Source: Nitrospirota bacterium (GTDB taxonomy: Bacteria > Nitrospirota > Nitrospiria > Nitrospirales > Nitrospiraceae). From it: a DNA stretch of 23,036 bases. Made by a program: the position numbers and the translations under genes. Positions 1 to 7,330 of the stretch are shown piece by piece (the first letter of the stretch is position 1; each line of letters starts with the position of its first letter). Under the pieces are notes generated by a model. That model had not been told where the DNA came from and did not search any database. It saw only the letters and a program-made list of their open reading frames with translations. The DNA lies in contig SCVQ01000291.1 of assembly GCA_004296865.1 (NCBI GenBank), forward strand, positions 1 to 23,036, written 5' to 3'.

Positions 1-350
1 AAGCCGGTTGCGACAAGCTTGGACAAAGGAATGACCTCGCGGGGGAAACTGGCCTTAGTGACCAGATTCATATTCGAGACAACGCTGGGGAGACCGGCCG
101 AAAGCGAGTTGGCAAAAAACAACCAGCTCACCAGGCCGGTATAAGCAAACAGGACGTAGGACGTGCCCTCCACGGACACCCGGGCAAACACCGAAAAGAC
201 GACCGCGAAGACCGCCATCATGGAGAGCGGCTGCATCAACGCCCAGGCCATCCCCAACGCCGTCTGGCGATGTCTGGCTTTCAGCTCCCCCAGGGCAAGG
301 TTCCAGAGCAACCCACGGTAGCGGTACAGCCTCGTAAGATGCGGCATCAT
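1..350 (-). CDS. ABC-2 type polysaccharide export permease (3' end cut by window)
   Basis: The first 116 codons of this gene lie in the window; it runs off the left edge with no stop. The translation begins MMPHLTRLYRYRGLLWNLAL and continues with a positively charged GELKARHRQTALGMAW stretch, then hydrophobic segments at about residues 36-58 and 66-86. This is the typical N-terminus of the KpsM/RfbA/TagG family: a short amphipathic lead, then LKxRYxxSxLGxxW-like, then QPL and membrane helices. These permeases move undecaprenyl-linked or lipid-linked polysaccharide across the inner membrane with a separate ATPase, which should lie further left. The gene follows the nucleotide-sugar dehydrogenase by 36 nt, consistent with one capsule or O-antigen operon. 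Starts at 350 or 347 (tandem ATG) are equally possible; no strong Shine-Dalgarno is seen. Family is fairly sure; the exported glycan is unknown. Confidence 0.8.
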   Translation of the reverse strand, partial: MMPHLTRLYRYRGLLWNLALGELKARHRQTALGMAWALMQPLSMMAVFAVVFSVFARVSVEGTSYVLFAYTGLVSWLFFANSLSAGLPSVVSNMNLVTKASFPREVIPLSKLVATG

Positions 351-386
351 TGTCGATGGTCTGCGAGCCCACTCACTTCGACGAAC

Positions 387-1685
387 TTAGAGCAAGACCA
401 CGTTGTCTTTCTTCCCTGTGACGGTTTTTGTACCATTCCTGGTGTCAAACACCAACGGAGCGTGACGGACGATCCGCTCGAAGTCAAAAGCCGAATGGGC
501 GGTGAGCACCAGCGCGCAGGCACACCGCTCGAGCCGCTCGTCCGTCGCCTCGACGGCGGCATAGGACCGGCCCTCGATCTCGACGGAGGGCGTGAATGGA
601 TCGGCATAGGTCAGCTTGACGCTTTCCCGCTGCAGCAGTTCCATGACCTTGATCGCGGGGGTCTCGCGCCAGTCCGCCACGTCCGCCTTGTAAGTCACGC
701 CCAGCACCAGGATGTCCGCTCCGTTGAGGCAGCGCCCATGCCGGTTGAGAAGACGCTGTAGCTTCGCAAGCACGTAGTACGGCATCCCCTCGTTGATCTC
801 GCCGGCCAGTTCGATGAAGCGCGTGTGCATGTCATATTCCTTGGACTTCCAGGCCAAATAGTAGGGATCCAAGGGAATGCAGTGGCCGCCCACGCCGGGA
901 CCCGGATAAAAGGGCATGAAGCCGAAATTCTTGGTGGCGGCCGCGTCGATCACTTCGTAGACGTTGAGGCCCATCCGGTCGCAGAGCTGGGCCAGTTCGT
1001 TCACGAGGGCGATGTTGACGGACCGGAAGACGTTTTCGAACACCTTGGTCATCTCCGCCACACGCGGCGACGAGAGCGGGAAGATCTTGACGATGGATTG
1101 CTCATAGAACGTCCGCGCGGCCGTCAGGCAAGCCGGCGTCACGCCCCCAACCAGCTTGAACGTATTGTGGGTCTTGAACGAATGGTTGCCTGGGTCCACC
1201 CGCTCGGGGGAAAACGCGACAAAGATTTCCTGGCCGACCTTCAGGCCCCCTTCGGTCAGGGTCGGCAGTATGACCTCCTCAGTCGTGCCCGGATAGGTGG
1301 TGCTTTCCAGGACCACCAGCATCTCAGGATGTACGTACTTGGCCAGTTGTTTGGTGACCGAGACGACCGCGCTGATGTCCGGCTCCTTGTTCTTGGTGAG
1401 GGGGGTCGGCACGCAGATCAACACGACGTCGCACCCGCGCAGCGCAGCAAAATCCGTGGTGGCGGTCAATCGGCCGGCCCCGACCGCTTGACTGAGCTCC
1501 GCATTGTCCACGTCCGAGATGTAGTTCTCGCCGCGGTTCACCCGCTCGATCTTCTCGGCCATTTCATCGACCCCGACCACCTTGTAGCCGGTCTTGGCCT
1601 GGAGGACCGCCAGGGGCAACCCTACGTAACCCAGCCCCACCACTCCGATCACCGCCGTCCGATTCTTGATTTTCTCTAACAACAT
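387..1685 (-). CDS. UDP-N-acetyl-hexosamine 6-dehydrogenase (WbpA/WecC-type nucleotide sugar dehydrogenase)
   Basis: A 432-residue enzyme of the UDP-glucose/GDP-mannose dehydrogenase family. It oxidises C6 of a UDP-sugar to a uronic acid using two NAD+ in the cytoplasm. Visible marks are the NAD-binding GLGYVGLP at residues 17-24, the central-domain FSPERVDPG near 158-166, the active-site motif GVGGHCIPLDPYY with catalytic Cys269, and the C-terminal TYKADVADWRETPA. The GHCIPLDPYYL form is typical of UDP-GlcNAc/UDP-ManNAc dehydrogenases (WbpA, WecC, TviB) rather than UDP-glucose dehydrogenase. The start is supported by GGAGGAG 6 nt upstream. It sits 65 nt after the ABC permease and just before a polysaccharide-export permease, so it probably supplies a HexNAc-uronate for a surface glycan. 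GlcNAc versus ManNAc substrate cannot be decided by eye. Confidence 0.9.
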   Translation of the reverse strand: MLLEKIKNRTAVIGVVGLGYVGLPLAVLQAKTGYKVVGVDEMAEKIERVNRGENYISDVDNAELSQAVGAGRLTATTDFAALRGCDVVLICVPTPLTKNKEPDISAVVSVTKQLAKYVHPEMLVVLESTTYPGTTEEVILPTLTEGGLKVGQEIFVAFSPERVDPGNHSFKTHNTFKLVGGVTPACLTAARTFYEQSIVKIFPLSSPRVAEMTKVFENVFRSVNIALVNELAQLCDRMGLNVYEVIDAAATKNFGFMPFYPGPGVGGHCIPLDPYYLAWKSKEYDMHTRFIELAGEINEGMPYYVLAKLQRLLNRHGRCLNGADILVLGVTYKADVADWRETPAIKVMELLQRESVKLTYADPFTPSVEIEGRSYAAVEATDERLERCACALVLTAHSAFDFERIVRHAPLVFDTRNGTKTVTGKKDNVVLL

Positions 1686-1750
1686 GCGACTCCTCCGTGA
1701 AATACTTTCTTCCGACTCCTTACAAACCAGCCTCCGGATTCGACGCCCCG

Positions 1751-2515
1751 TTAAAAGTCGCGACGCTGAAATACGAGCGAGGCAGCCGTGAGCAGCAGGG
1801 CCGCATAGAGCAATCCATAGGCCGAAGCCAGTGCCTGGTAGGACAGCGCCACCATGTGGCCCGCAGCCGCCGCCCCCTTGATGTTGAGCACCTCCAGGTT
1901 CGGACAGAGATAGTAGAGGCCTGTCGTAACGGCCTTGAGCGCCTGGCTTTCGCTCTTCTCCGCAATGCCCTTCAGGTCCACGGTCACGTGGCCGATCACG
2001 TAAAACCCCAGCGTCATGATCGCGCTCAGGGTGGCCGAACTAAACGTGGAAAAGAACAGGGCCAGCGCGGTCACGAGCAAGAGCTCGACGCAGATCAACT
2101 GGATCGCCTGGAACAACGAGGCCTGGATCGGCAGCCGGTCCATCCAGAGCGTCGCCACAAAGACCGCCGACATGATCGCGACGTTGACCAGGAGCGTCAG
2201 GACGAGCCCCAGATACTTGCCCAGCAGGAACTGCGTCCGGCTGATCGGCCGCGCCATGATCGTATAAATCGTCCGCCGCTCGATCTCCTTACTGACCAGC
2301 CCGACCCCGACGAAGATGGCGATGATCACACCGACCAGGTTGATGGCGGCCAGCCCCATGTCGGGCACGATTTTGTCCTGCTCGGCGATCGTCAGCATGC
2401 CCAGCAGCACCGACACGCCGATCAGCAGCAGGGCAAAGAACAACAGATTATAGAGTATCTTGTCCCGCAAATTCTCGCGAAAAGTGTTCAGCCCGATCAC
2501 CAGGATGCTCCGCAT
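1751..2515 (-). CDS. ABC-2 family transporter permease (PilI-like position)
   Basis: A 254-residue integral membrane protein with about six hydrophobic segments (for example residues 22-42, 56-74, 97-120, and several after 140). It carries the KEIERRTIYTIMARPISRTQ / LLGKYLG block characteristic of ABC-2 permeases, where the coupling helix contacts the ATPase. The start at 2515 is chosen because it lies two bases after the TGA of the ATPase gene (stop 2518-2520), with GGAGAG upstream inside that gene; the open frame extends further upstream but only overlaps the ATPase. The pair forms a transporter half-unit each, expected to dimerise. Substrate unknown. In Myxococcus xanthus the pilH/pilI ABC pair downstream of pilA is needed for pilus assembly; this pair occupies an analogous position, so a pilus role is inferred, not shown. 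Confidence 0.88.
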   Translation of the reverse strand: MRSILVIGLNTFRENLRDKILYNLLFFALLLIGVSVLLGMLTIAEQDKIVPDMGLAAINLVGVIIAIFVGVGLVSKEIERRTIYTIMARPISRTQFLLGKYLGLVLTLLVNVAIMSAVFVATLWMDRLPIQASLFQAIQLICVELLLVTALALFFSTFSSATLSAIMTLGFYVIGHVTVDLKGIAEKSESQALKAVTTGLYYLCPNLEVLNIKGAAAAGHMVALSYQALASAYGLLYAALLLTAASLVFQRRDF

Positions 2516-2517
2516 GC

Positions 2518-3477
2518 TCAAACCCGCTCTCCAGGGTGCCCACCCGCCTGTTGCCCGTCGGGCGGGTGAAAAAACAACGCTTCGAGCGAGCCTCGCTGCG
2601 ACGTGACCGAGACCAGCCTGGCACCATGCAGCCTGATCCCCGCCAGCACGTCCTCGAGCCGATCCGGATCGGGCAACACCACCACACAGTGGTTGCCCCT
2701 CGGGAGCACCTGTCCTCTCGCGGCCGTAATGGCAGGGGGCACCGCCGCTTTGAAGCCTTCGCACACAATTTCAACCGTGCGTCCCTGCCCTCGACTGACC
2801 AACTCCTCCACCGTCCCGGACGCCAGCAGCTTCCCTTTGACCACAATGCCGACCCTGTCGCACATGACTTCCACGTCAGGGATAATGTGCGTGCTGAAAA
2901 ACACCGTCTTGCCCTGCTCGCGAAGCGCCAGGATGAGGTCCCGGACTTGCTTGCGTCCGATCGGGTCCAGCCCCGACATGGGCTCGTCCAAGATCACCAA
3001 CTCCGGGTCGTGAATCAGCGCCTGCGCCAGCCCAATCCGCTGCAGCATGCCTTTGGAAAATTTCCTGAGCTGCCGATCCCGCGCCTCGGCCAGCCCTACC
3101 AAATCCAGCAAGGCCTCCACCCGCCGTTTCAATCCAGCCCCCTCGAGCCCGGCCAAGTGTCCGTAAAAGGCCAGGAACTCTTCCGCGGTCAAGTAATCGT
3201 AGAAGTACGGCGACTCGGGTAGAAATCCGATGCCGCGGCGCGACGCGACGTGGCCCGCCGGTTTGCCCAGTACTTCCGCCTTGCCACCACTGGCCTTCAT
3301 GAGACCCATCAAAATTTTCAACGTCGTGGTTTTTCCGGCGCCGTTCGGACCGAGAAACCCATAGATCTCCCCACGGCGCACTGAGAGGGATAGCCCAGCC
3401 AAGGCGGTCACGGCCGGCTGGCCGGGCCAGCCGGACCGGAACTGTTTCGTCAGGCCTTCGACAAAAATGGCATCCAT
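2518..3477 (-). CDS. ABC transporter ATP-binding protein (PilH-like position)
   Basis: A 319-residue nucleotide-binding subunit. Walker A is GPNGAGKT at residues 43-50, the signature is SKGMLQRIGLAQA from 141, Walker B is LVILDEP ending at about 166, followed by the D-loop SGLDP and the H-loop His197 in STH. The canonical LSGGQ is replaced by FSKGM, usual for the ABC-2 exporter group (NatA/CcmA-like). The ~100 residues after the ATPase core are the accessory domain often seen in this group. The downstream permease starts two bases after its stop, so the two products surely work together at the inner membrane, coupling ATP hydrolysis to export of an unknown substrate. It follows the TPR gene by 18 nt. 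Confidence 0.92.
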   Translation of the reverse strand: MDAIFVEGLTKQFRSGWPGQPAVTALAGLSLSVRRGEIYGFLGPNGAGKTTTLKILMGLMKASGGKAEVLGKPAGHVASRRGIGFLPESPYFYDYLTAEEFLAFYGHLAGLEGAGLKRRVEALLDLVGLAEARDRQLRKFSKGMLQRIGLAQALIHDPELVILDEPMSGLDPIGRKQVRDLILALREQGKTVFFSTHIIPDVEVMCDRVGIVVKGKLLASGTVEELVSRGQGRTVEIVCEGFKAAVPPAITAARGQVLPRGNHCVVVLPDPDRLEDVLAGIRLHGARLVSVTSQRGSLEALFFHPPDGQQAGGHPGERV

Positions 3478-3495
3478 CTCGCCCTCAACCCTCGC

Positions 3496-4407
3496 TCAAT
3501 GCCGATGCACCTTCAGCCGCTCGCGCAATCCGGTGCTGGTGACCGTTCCATCGGAAGGGTCCACCTGATAGAGGCCCCCCAGGGGATCGTCCGGCACCCG
3601 AGCGATAATCCCTCCGGTCACCAACGCCTCCAGCGAACCAGGCAGCTTCCCGTAGCGGGCCCGGTACCGGCGAATGCCCTCTTCCAAAAACCGGATGTCT
3701 CGTTCCGCGATGACTTCCCGGATGCGCCGTTCTAACCCTTCGCGCAGACGCGGATCCTGCACCTGTTGATAGAGCCGCTGCAAAAACTCCAGCGCGGCCT
3801 CCGGATCGCCCGCCTCGATCGTCATCCTGGCGGCCAGCTTCGGCAAGTACTCCGGAGCCCCCGGCAACTGGGCCGCCCGGCGGAAATACCCGGCCGCCGC
3901 GACCGGGTCGTGCAACTCATAGTAATAATCGTAGCCCAGAAAAAACGGCAGCTGCCAGACCATCGGGTTATGGCCCATGCCTTTCGCCAAGATGGCCACG
4001 CTTTCCTGCGGCAGCTTTGCCCAGACACCGAGAATCGTCCCCGCCATCTGATAGGCGTAGACAAAGGTGGGGTCCAGATCGGTCAAGACATCCACGGCAT
4101 GATAGGCCCAGCGATAGCCTTCCGCCGTTTGCCGTTTGACCCCGAAATGCTGGACCGCCTTGAGCCAGATGAGGTCGGCCGCCAAGTGCCGGTATCCCAG
4201 CACCGCCACCTTCAGGTACTCGCTCTTTGGCAAGTAGGAGAGCTCCGCGGCTCTGACGATGGCCAGCCGCTGACGTTCCACGACGGCCAGCACCCCGATC
4301 GCAGATCCGCAGAGGACACAGAGTAAGGCCCCCGCCAGAGCCCAACCGGCCCAATTCGACAAGGGAGTCAGGTGAGCACTGTGCAATGAGCCGAAGCGTC
4401 GGCTCAT
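3496..4407 (-). CDS. Membrane-anchored TPR protein with pseudopilin-like C-terminal tail
   Basis: A 303-residue protein with one N-terminal membrane segment (about residues 19-42), so most of it is probably periplasmic. The middle (about 75-225) has degenerate TPR-like helical repeats, such as AYQMAGTILGVWAKLPQESV and PVAAAGYFRRAAQLPGAPEY. The last ~70 residues read IRFLEEGIRRYRARYGKLP, then SLEALV, then VPDDPLGG-x-YQVDPSDGTVTST; this resembles the C-terminal part of GspG-like pseudopilins (Y-x-x-x-x-G-x-L-P, LEAL, PDDPWG). Its ATG overlaps the TGA of the upstream ligase gene (ATGA at 4407-4404), implying translational coupling, and the ABC ATPase follows 18 nt later. It stands where PilG stands in Myxococcus, but homology to PilG cannot be judged by eye. 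Exact role unknown. Confidence 0.8.
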   Translation of the reverse strand: MSRRFGSLHSAHLTPLSNWAGWALAGALLCVLCGSAIGVLAVVERQRLAIVRAAELSYLPKSEYLKVAVLGYRHLAADLIWLKAVQHFGVKRQTAEGYRWAYHAVDVLTDLDPTFVYAYQMAGTILGVWAKLPQESVAILAKGMGHNPMVWQLPFFLGYDYYYELHDPVAAAGYFRRAAQLPGAPEYLPKLAARMTIEAGDPEAALEFLQRLYQQVQDPRLREGLERRIREVIAERDIRFLEEGIRRYRARYGKLPGSLEALVTGGIIARVPDDPLGGLYQVDPSDGTVTSTGLRERLKVHRH

Positions 4408-6512
4408 GTCTGCGCCCTTTTCCTCTCGAGCGTCCCCACCTTTTCGAATACCCTCTGCAGCGCCTGGGCATCCACCTTCAGAAACCGTTCTTCAAGGGGA
4501 TCCTGCTCCCAAGCCGCATACCGTCGCTGTCGCTCAAGAATTTGACGATACTCCCGATCCGCCGAATCGATTCGGCCGGATTCCAGATACAACCTCGCTA
4601 GCCACTCCCGTCCCGGGAGAAAGTTCGGCTCGATTTCAACCGCCCCCCTGACCCAAGATTCGGCTCGTTCGCGATCCCCAAGCGCGAGGTGGAGACGCCC
4701 CAACTCCAAACGATACCACGGCATGAACGGCTCCAGTTCAACCGCCCGTTCATAGGCCGCTGCCGCCGATCGGAGCCGCGAAGTCCGCTGCTCCTCCGGC
4801 GAGTTCTGCGCCGAGTCCGTCGTGGCTAGTGCGGCGTAGACATGACCAAGCAGTCCGGGGAGGCGACCGTCCAGGGGATTCAAGTCCATGGCCGACTGAA
4901 GCTCCTCGATGGCGGCCTGCGCAGCCGCGCCATCTCCGGTCCGCTCAAACGCCTGGAAATAGGCCGCTCCCATTGAGCTGTGATACAGGGCTTTGCCGGA
5001 GTCCAACGTCACTGCGACTTGATACCGGTCAATCGCTTTGTGAAAATCGCGTTGCGCAAGCGCCTGGGAGCCGGCATCGAAGGCGGCCCAGGCAAGGCCC
5101 ATCCGGATGACAATCGCCGCCGCCCCTCCGATCAACACAATTCCCGCAACAGCCCCGGCCGCCGGGAAACGGATGGGCAGAGCAGGCATCGGCTCGACCC
5201 CGCGTTTCACAAGCCGGCGGGCCGACAGAAGAATCCCCACGCAAAGCGTCAACACAATGGCCAGGGCCGGTTCGTGCAAGGTGGAATCCACAGCGGCATG
5301 AGCCAGCATCCCTGCAGTGGCTGCCACCAAGCCCACCAGCAGGCCTCGCTGCCACCGTGTCAGCCGCTGCTTGAGCGCCACCGCAGCTTCACGAGCCACC
5401 ATGGCTATCCCCCAGCAAAAGACCAGGAGACCGGCCACGCCCAGTTCGACTCCCATCTGAAGAAATTCGTTGTGCGCGGTCTGCGCAATTTTTCCATACC
5501 GCGCGATTTGCCCCTCCACCGGAAAATTATGCCTGGGGAATTCATACTGGTAGAGGCCCAGTCCGATCCCCAGCGGATATTCCACCATCTCCCGGACCGA
5601 GCTTTGCCAAATCTGCCAGCGAGCATAGCTCACCGGATTGGCCACATGCTCCGCCTTGAGTCGATCGCGGAATGGATTGGGCAGCAGAAATGCCATGGGG
5701 AGCAACACCAGCAGGAGCACTCCCACCCCCCTGCGGCCGAATCGCAGACCAAGGACTACTCCCGTTGCGACCAGCACCGCCAACATGCCCCCGCGCGACC
5801 CCGTCCGGACAAGAGCCAGGAGCAAAACCGCCAATATCGCGATCGGCACGATCAGGTGCGGCAACCGGATCAAGCAAGCCAGGCCCCGCCGGTTTTCTCG
5901 CCGAACCTGCCTCGCCCGGACATAGCAGAGGTAGCCCAATACAACGGCCCAGACAACGCTCAAATACCCGGCCAGAAAGTTCGGATTAAAAAAAGTGCCG
6001 GTTGGGCGAGCCACGCCAAACCACCAACCCTGCACAAGCCCCCAGCCGGCTTCGCAGAGCCCCATGCCGACCAGAACCACTAGCAGCTTCACGACATCAT
6101 TCCATCGATCCAGAAAAGACACAAGCAAATAGAGCAGCGCTGCGTAGCCGATCAGCACCACCAGCCATTGCAGACTCTGATGGGTATAGGGCGACCGAAC
6201 GGTCGACGCGACAGCCAAGGTGAGGTACCCCAGCACGGCCGGTCCGACAGGGAACGGCGGACAGGGTAATGCGCCTGTCCTTACCCCTTTCATGACATAG
6301 AGGCTCAAAAAAAGAAGGATCAGCAGCCGGATCGCCATGACCGCGAGATGGGTCGTCCCACCTTCAAGGACCGGCGAAAAAACAACCAAGCCGAAGAGAA
6401 GAAGCAACCAGGCCGGCCAACGGCTCCGGGATTGATCGATGGGAGAGTCAGAAGGAATGAACGGCGGTCGGTCCGCTGCGGAGAAACATGGCGTGTCCGA
6501 AGAAGGGGTCAT
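4404..6512 (-). CDS. O-antigen ligase / Wzy_C family membrane protein with C-terminal TPR domain; candidate pilin glycosyl-transferring enzyme
   Basis: A 702-residue protein. Residues ~33-475 hold ten or more hydrophobic helices, with Wzy_C/WaaL features: PTGTFFNPNFLAGYL at 170-184, Arg240 in RTGSRGG, and the large periplasmic loop carrying TAHNEFLQMGVELGVAG with His347. Residues ~480-690 are TPR repeats (AIDRYQVAVTLDSGKALYHS, AAAYERAVELEPFMPWYRLE, and others). This family transfers lipid-linked glycan to lipid A, or to protein in the PglL/PilO branch. Location directly downstream of a pilin and upstream of the TPR/ABC genes favours a pilus-linked task, but O-antigen ligase remains possible. 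The start at 6512 lacks a clear Shine-Dalgarno. The stop overlaps the next gene by 4 bp. Family sure, acceptor unknown. Confidence 0.85.
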   Translation of the reverse strand: MTPSSDTPCFSAADRPPFIPSDSPIDQSRSRWPAWLLLLFGLVVFSPVLEGGTTHLAVMAIRLLILLFLSLYVMKGVRTGALPCPPFPVGPAVLGYLTLAVASTVRSPYTHQSLQWLVVLIGYAALLYLLVSFLDRWNDVVKLLVVLVGMGLCEAGWGLVQGWWFGVARPTGTFFNPNFLAGYLSVVWAVVLGYLCYVRARQVRRENRRGLACLIRLPHLIVPIAILAVLLLALVRTGSRGGMLAVLVATGVVLGLRFGRRGVGVLLLVLLPMAFLLPNPFRDRLKAEHVANPVSYARWQIWQSSVREMVEYPLGIGLGLYQYEFPRHNFPVEGQIARYGKIAQTAHNEFLQMGVELGVAGLLVFCWGIAMVAREAAVALKQRLTRWQRGLLVGLVAATAGMLAHAAVDSTLHEPALAIVLTLCVGILLSARRLVKRGVEPMPALPIRFPAAGAVAGIVLIGGAAAIVIRMGLAWAAFDAGSQALAQRDFHKAIDRYQVAVTLDSGKALYHSSMGAAYFQAFERTGDGAAAQAAIEELQSAMDLNPLDGRLPGLLGHVYAALATTDSAQNSPEEQRTSRLRSAAAAYERAVELEPFMPWYRLELGRLHLALGDRERAESWVRGAVEIEPNFLPGREWLARLYLESGRIDSADREYRQILERQRRYAAWEQDPLEERFLKVDAQALQRVFEKVGTLERKRAQT

Positions 6513-6598
6513 GGCTCACAGCGTCCACGTCAATGGCCTTCACCTTCTCACATCGGCCGCCACGATTTGACGCTGAGCAGAGGGAGGGACGCAACGAC

Positions 6599-6618
6599 CG
6601 GCCTTAGAAAATAGGCCG
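6599..6618. other. Small inverted repeat between pilA1 and the ligase gene
   Basis: CGGCCT and AGGCCG arms (6 bp) flank an 8-nt A/T-rich loop. No T-tract follows in either direction. It may act with the larger hairpin at 6658-6694 in processing or stabilising the pilA1 transcript, or have no function. Confidence 0.35.
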
Positions 6619-6657
6619 TGATGCAGGTGATTCCTGTTATCCAAGGAGCCCGGCCGG

Positions 6658-6694
6658 CTTGGGAGGGGAGGGCACAAGGTCCTCCCCTCCCGAG
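6658..6694 (-). terminator. Strong hairpin 15 nt after pilA1 stop (attenuating terminator or 3' stabiliser)
   Basis: Arms at 6661-6671 and 6681-6691 (GGGAGGGGAGG against CCTCCCCTCCC) are perfectly complementary over 11 bp with a 9-nt loop. Three more pairs, one of them a G-T wobble, extend it to 14 bp. No T-tract follows on the minus strand, so it is not a textbook intrinsic terminator. It would allow strong pilA1 mRNA with reduced read-through into the ligase operon, or protect the pilin mRNA 3' end. Confidence 0.6.
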
Positions 6695-6706
6695 CTTTGG
6701 TCAGCC

Positions 6707-7210
6707 TTAGCTGGTGACGTCATTCGTGTCAGGATTCTGCAAATTCTGCTTGATGTCGTTCACGTGCCACTGGTCGATGGTCGGATCGTTGTCCAAATTC
6801 GCCGTGGCCGTCGCCGTAAAGCCCATGCCGCTCGAGGCGGCCGGCACCACGGTGTTGTCGGGCGCCACCGTGCCGATCCCCGCATTGATCGTGTCCGTCG
6901 CAATCGTCCCAGGCGTCACAACACCGCCTACAACAGTCGTCGTCATGGACCGATAGGTATAGCGATTGGTTGACCCGGCCAAGGAAAAGCCGATCTCCTG
7001 AAAACCGCTGAACCGCGAGTTCTCACCGAAGAAGGCTGTCTCAGCCACGAAGATCCCGCTGAGGTTGCTCTTGGCTTCCGCTTGCCTGGCCTGGGCCTGG
7101 TACCGCAGGAAGTTCGGGATAGCGATGGCGGCCAGGATTCCAATGATGGCCACCACGATCATCAACTCGATGAGCGTGAAGCCTCGTTGATCGCGCAATG
7201 ATTTCAACAT
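6707..7210 (-). CDS. pilA: Type IVa major pilin PilA, copy 1
   Basis: A 167-residue prepilin. The leader [10 protein letters not shown] (10 residues) ends in the Gly that PilD prepilin peptidase cleaves before; the mature protein begins [18 protein letters not shown] with Phe1 and Glu5, both expected for assembly. The hydrophobic N-terminal helix is followed by a globular part with no cysteines, so the usual disulfide-closed D-region is absent. The start at 7210 is fixed by the leader length and an AGGAG/AAAGG purine-rich ribosome site; the longer open frame upstream is untranslated leader. It is roughly three-quarters identical to the second pilin upstream. A sigma-54 promoter match and a 5'-UTR hairpin precede it, and a strong hairpin follows it. 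It forms the pilus fibre at the cell surface. Confidence 0.95.
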   Translation of the reverse strand: MLKSLRDQRGFTLIELMIVVAIIGILAAIAIPNFLRYQAQARQAEAKSNLSGIFVAETAFFGENSRFSGFQEIGFSLAGSTNRYTYRSMTTTVVGGVVTPGTIATDTINAGIGTVAPDNTVVPAASSGMGFTATATANLDNDPTIDQWHVNDIKQNLQNPDTNDVTS

Positions 7211-7259
7211 ACCTTTCTCCTCCCTCCGGCTAAATACCCACTTTACTTGTTTACTTGCC

Positions 7260-7291
7260 ACATGTTTTGAAACTTCCGTTTCAGGACATGT
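7260..7291 (-). promoter_or_regulatory. Symmetric 5'-UTR hairpin of pilA1 with GNRA-type loop
   Basis: ACATGT at 7260-7265 and 7286-7291 are the outer arms and TGAAAC/GTTTCA at 7268-7273 and 7278-7283 the inner arms. They are spaced exactly symmetrically around a 4-nt centre, with a 2x2 internal mismatch. In the pilA1 mRNA the inner stem closes on GGAA, a GNRA tetraloop with a C-G closing pair. It begins about 13 nt after the predicted transcription start and ends about 50 nt before the ATG. Likely an mRNA stabiliser or regulator-binding structure; as DNA it could instead be an operator. Confidence 0.6.
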
Positions 7292-7314
7292 TAAGAACAT
7301 TCCACGATATCACC

Positions 7315-7330
7315 AGCAGGTTCCATGCCG
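7315..7330 (-). promoter_or_regulatory. Sigma-54 (-24/-12) promoter of pilA1
   Basis: The minus strand reads CGGCATGGAACCTGCT. The invariant GG (7329-7328) and GC (7317-7316) dinucleotides have the exact spacing of the TGGCACG-N4-TTGCW consensus; GGCA, the following G and TGC also match. Predicted start of transcription is near 7304, giving a ~94-nt leader. Upstream DNA (7331-7373) is strikingly A/T-rich, as expected for a bent region, and an AACTG-N17-CAGTT inverted repeat at 7375-7401 lies where an activator would bind. PilR-dependent sigma-54 transcription of pilA is the known rule in several bacteria; no pilR is visible here. Confidence 0.65.

Noticed and set aside
55..372. Minus-strand open frame of 105 codons at the left edge
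   Set aside because: Its product is Gly/Arg/Pro-rich without hydrophobic pattern, while the frame from 350 gives a clear ABC-2 permease N-terminus over the same DNA.
2516..2764. Longer N-terminus for the ABC permease
   Set aside because: The extension overlaps the ATPase gene in another frame and has no membrane-protein character; the ATG at 2515 sits two bases after the ATPase stop.
4980..6083. Long plus-strand open frame (367 codons)
   Set aside because: It is antisense to the ligase gene, His/Arg/Pro/Gln-rich, and has no recognisable domain; typical of GC-rich antisense frames. The same holds for 825-1679, 8397-9317, 10301-11497, 11454-12857, 13283-14746 and 14313-15917.
7211..7300. N-terminal extension of pilA1 to an ATG at 7300
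   Set aside because: A 40-residue leader would not suit a type IVa prepilin. The ATG at 7210 has a good ribosome site, and the extension covers the 5'-UTR hairpin.
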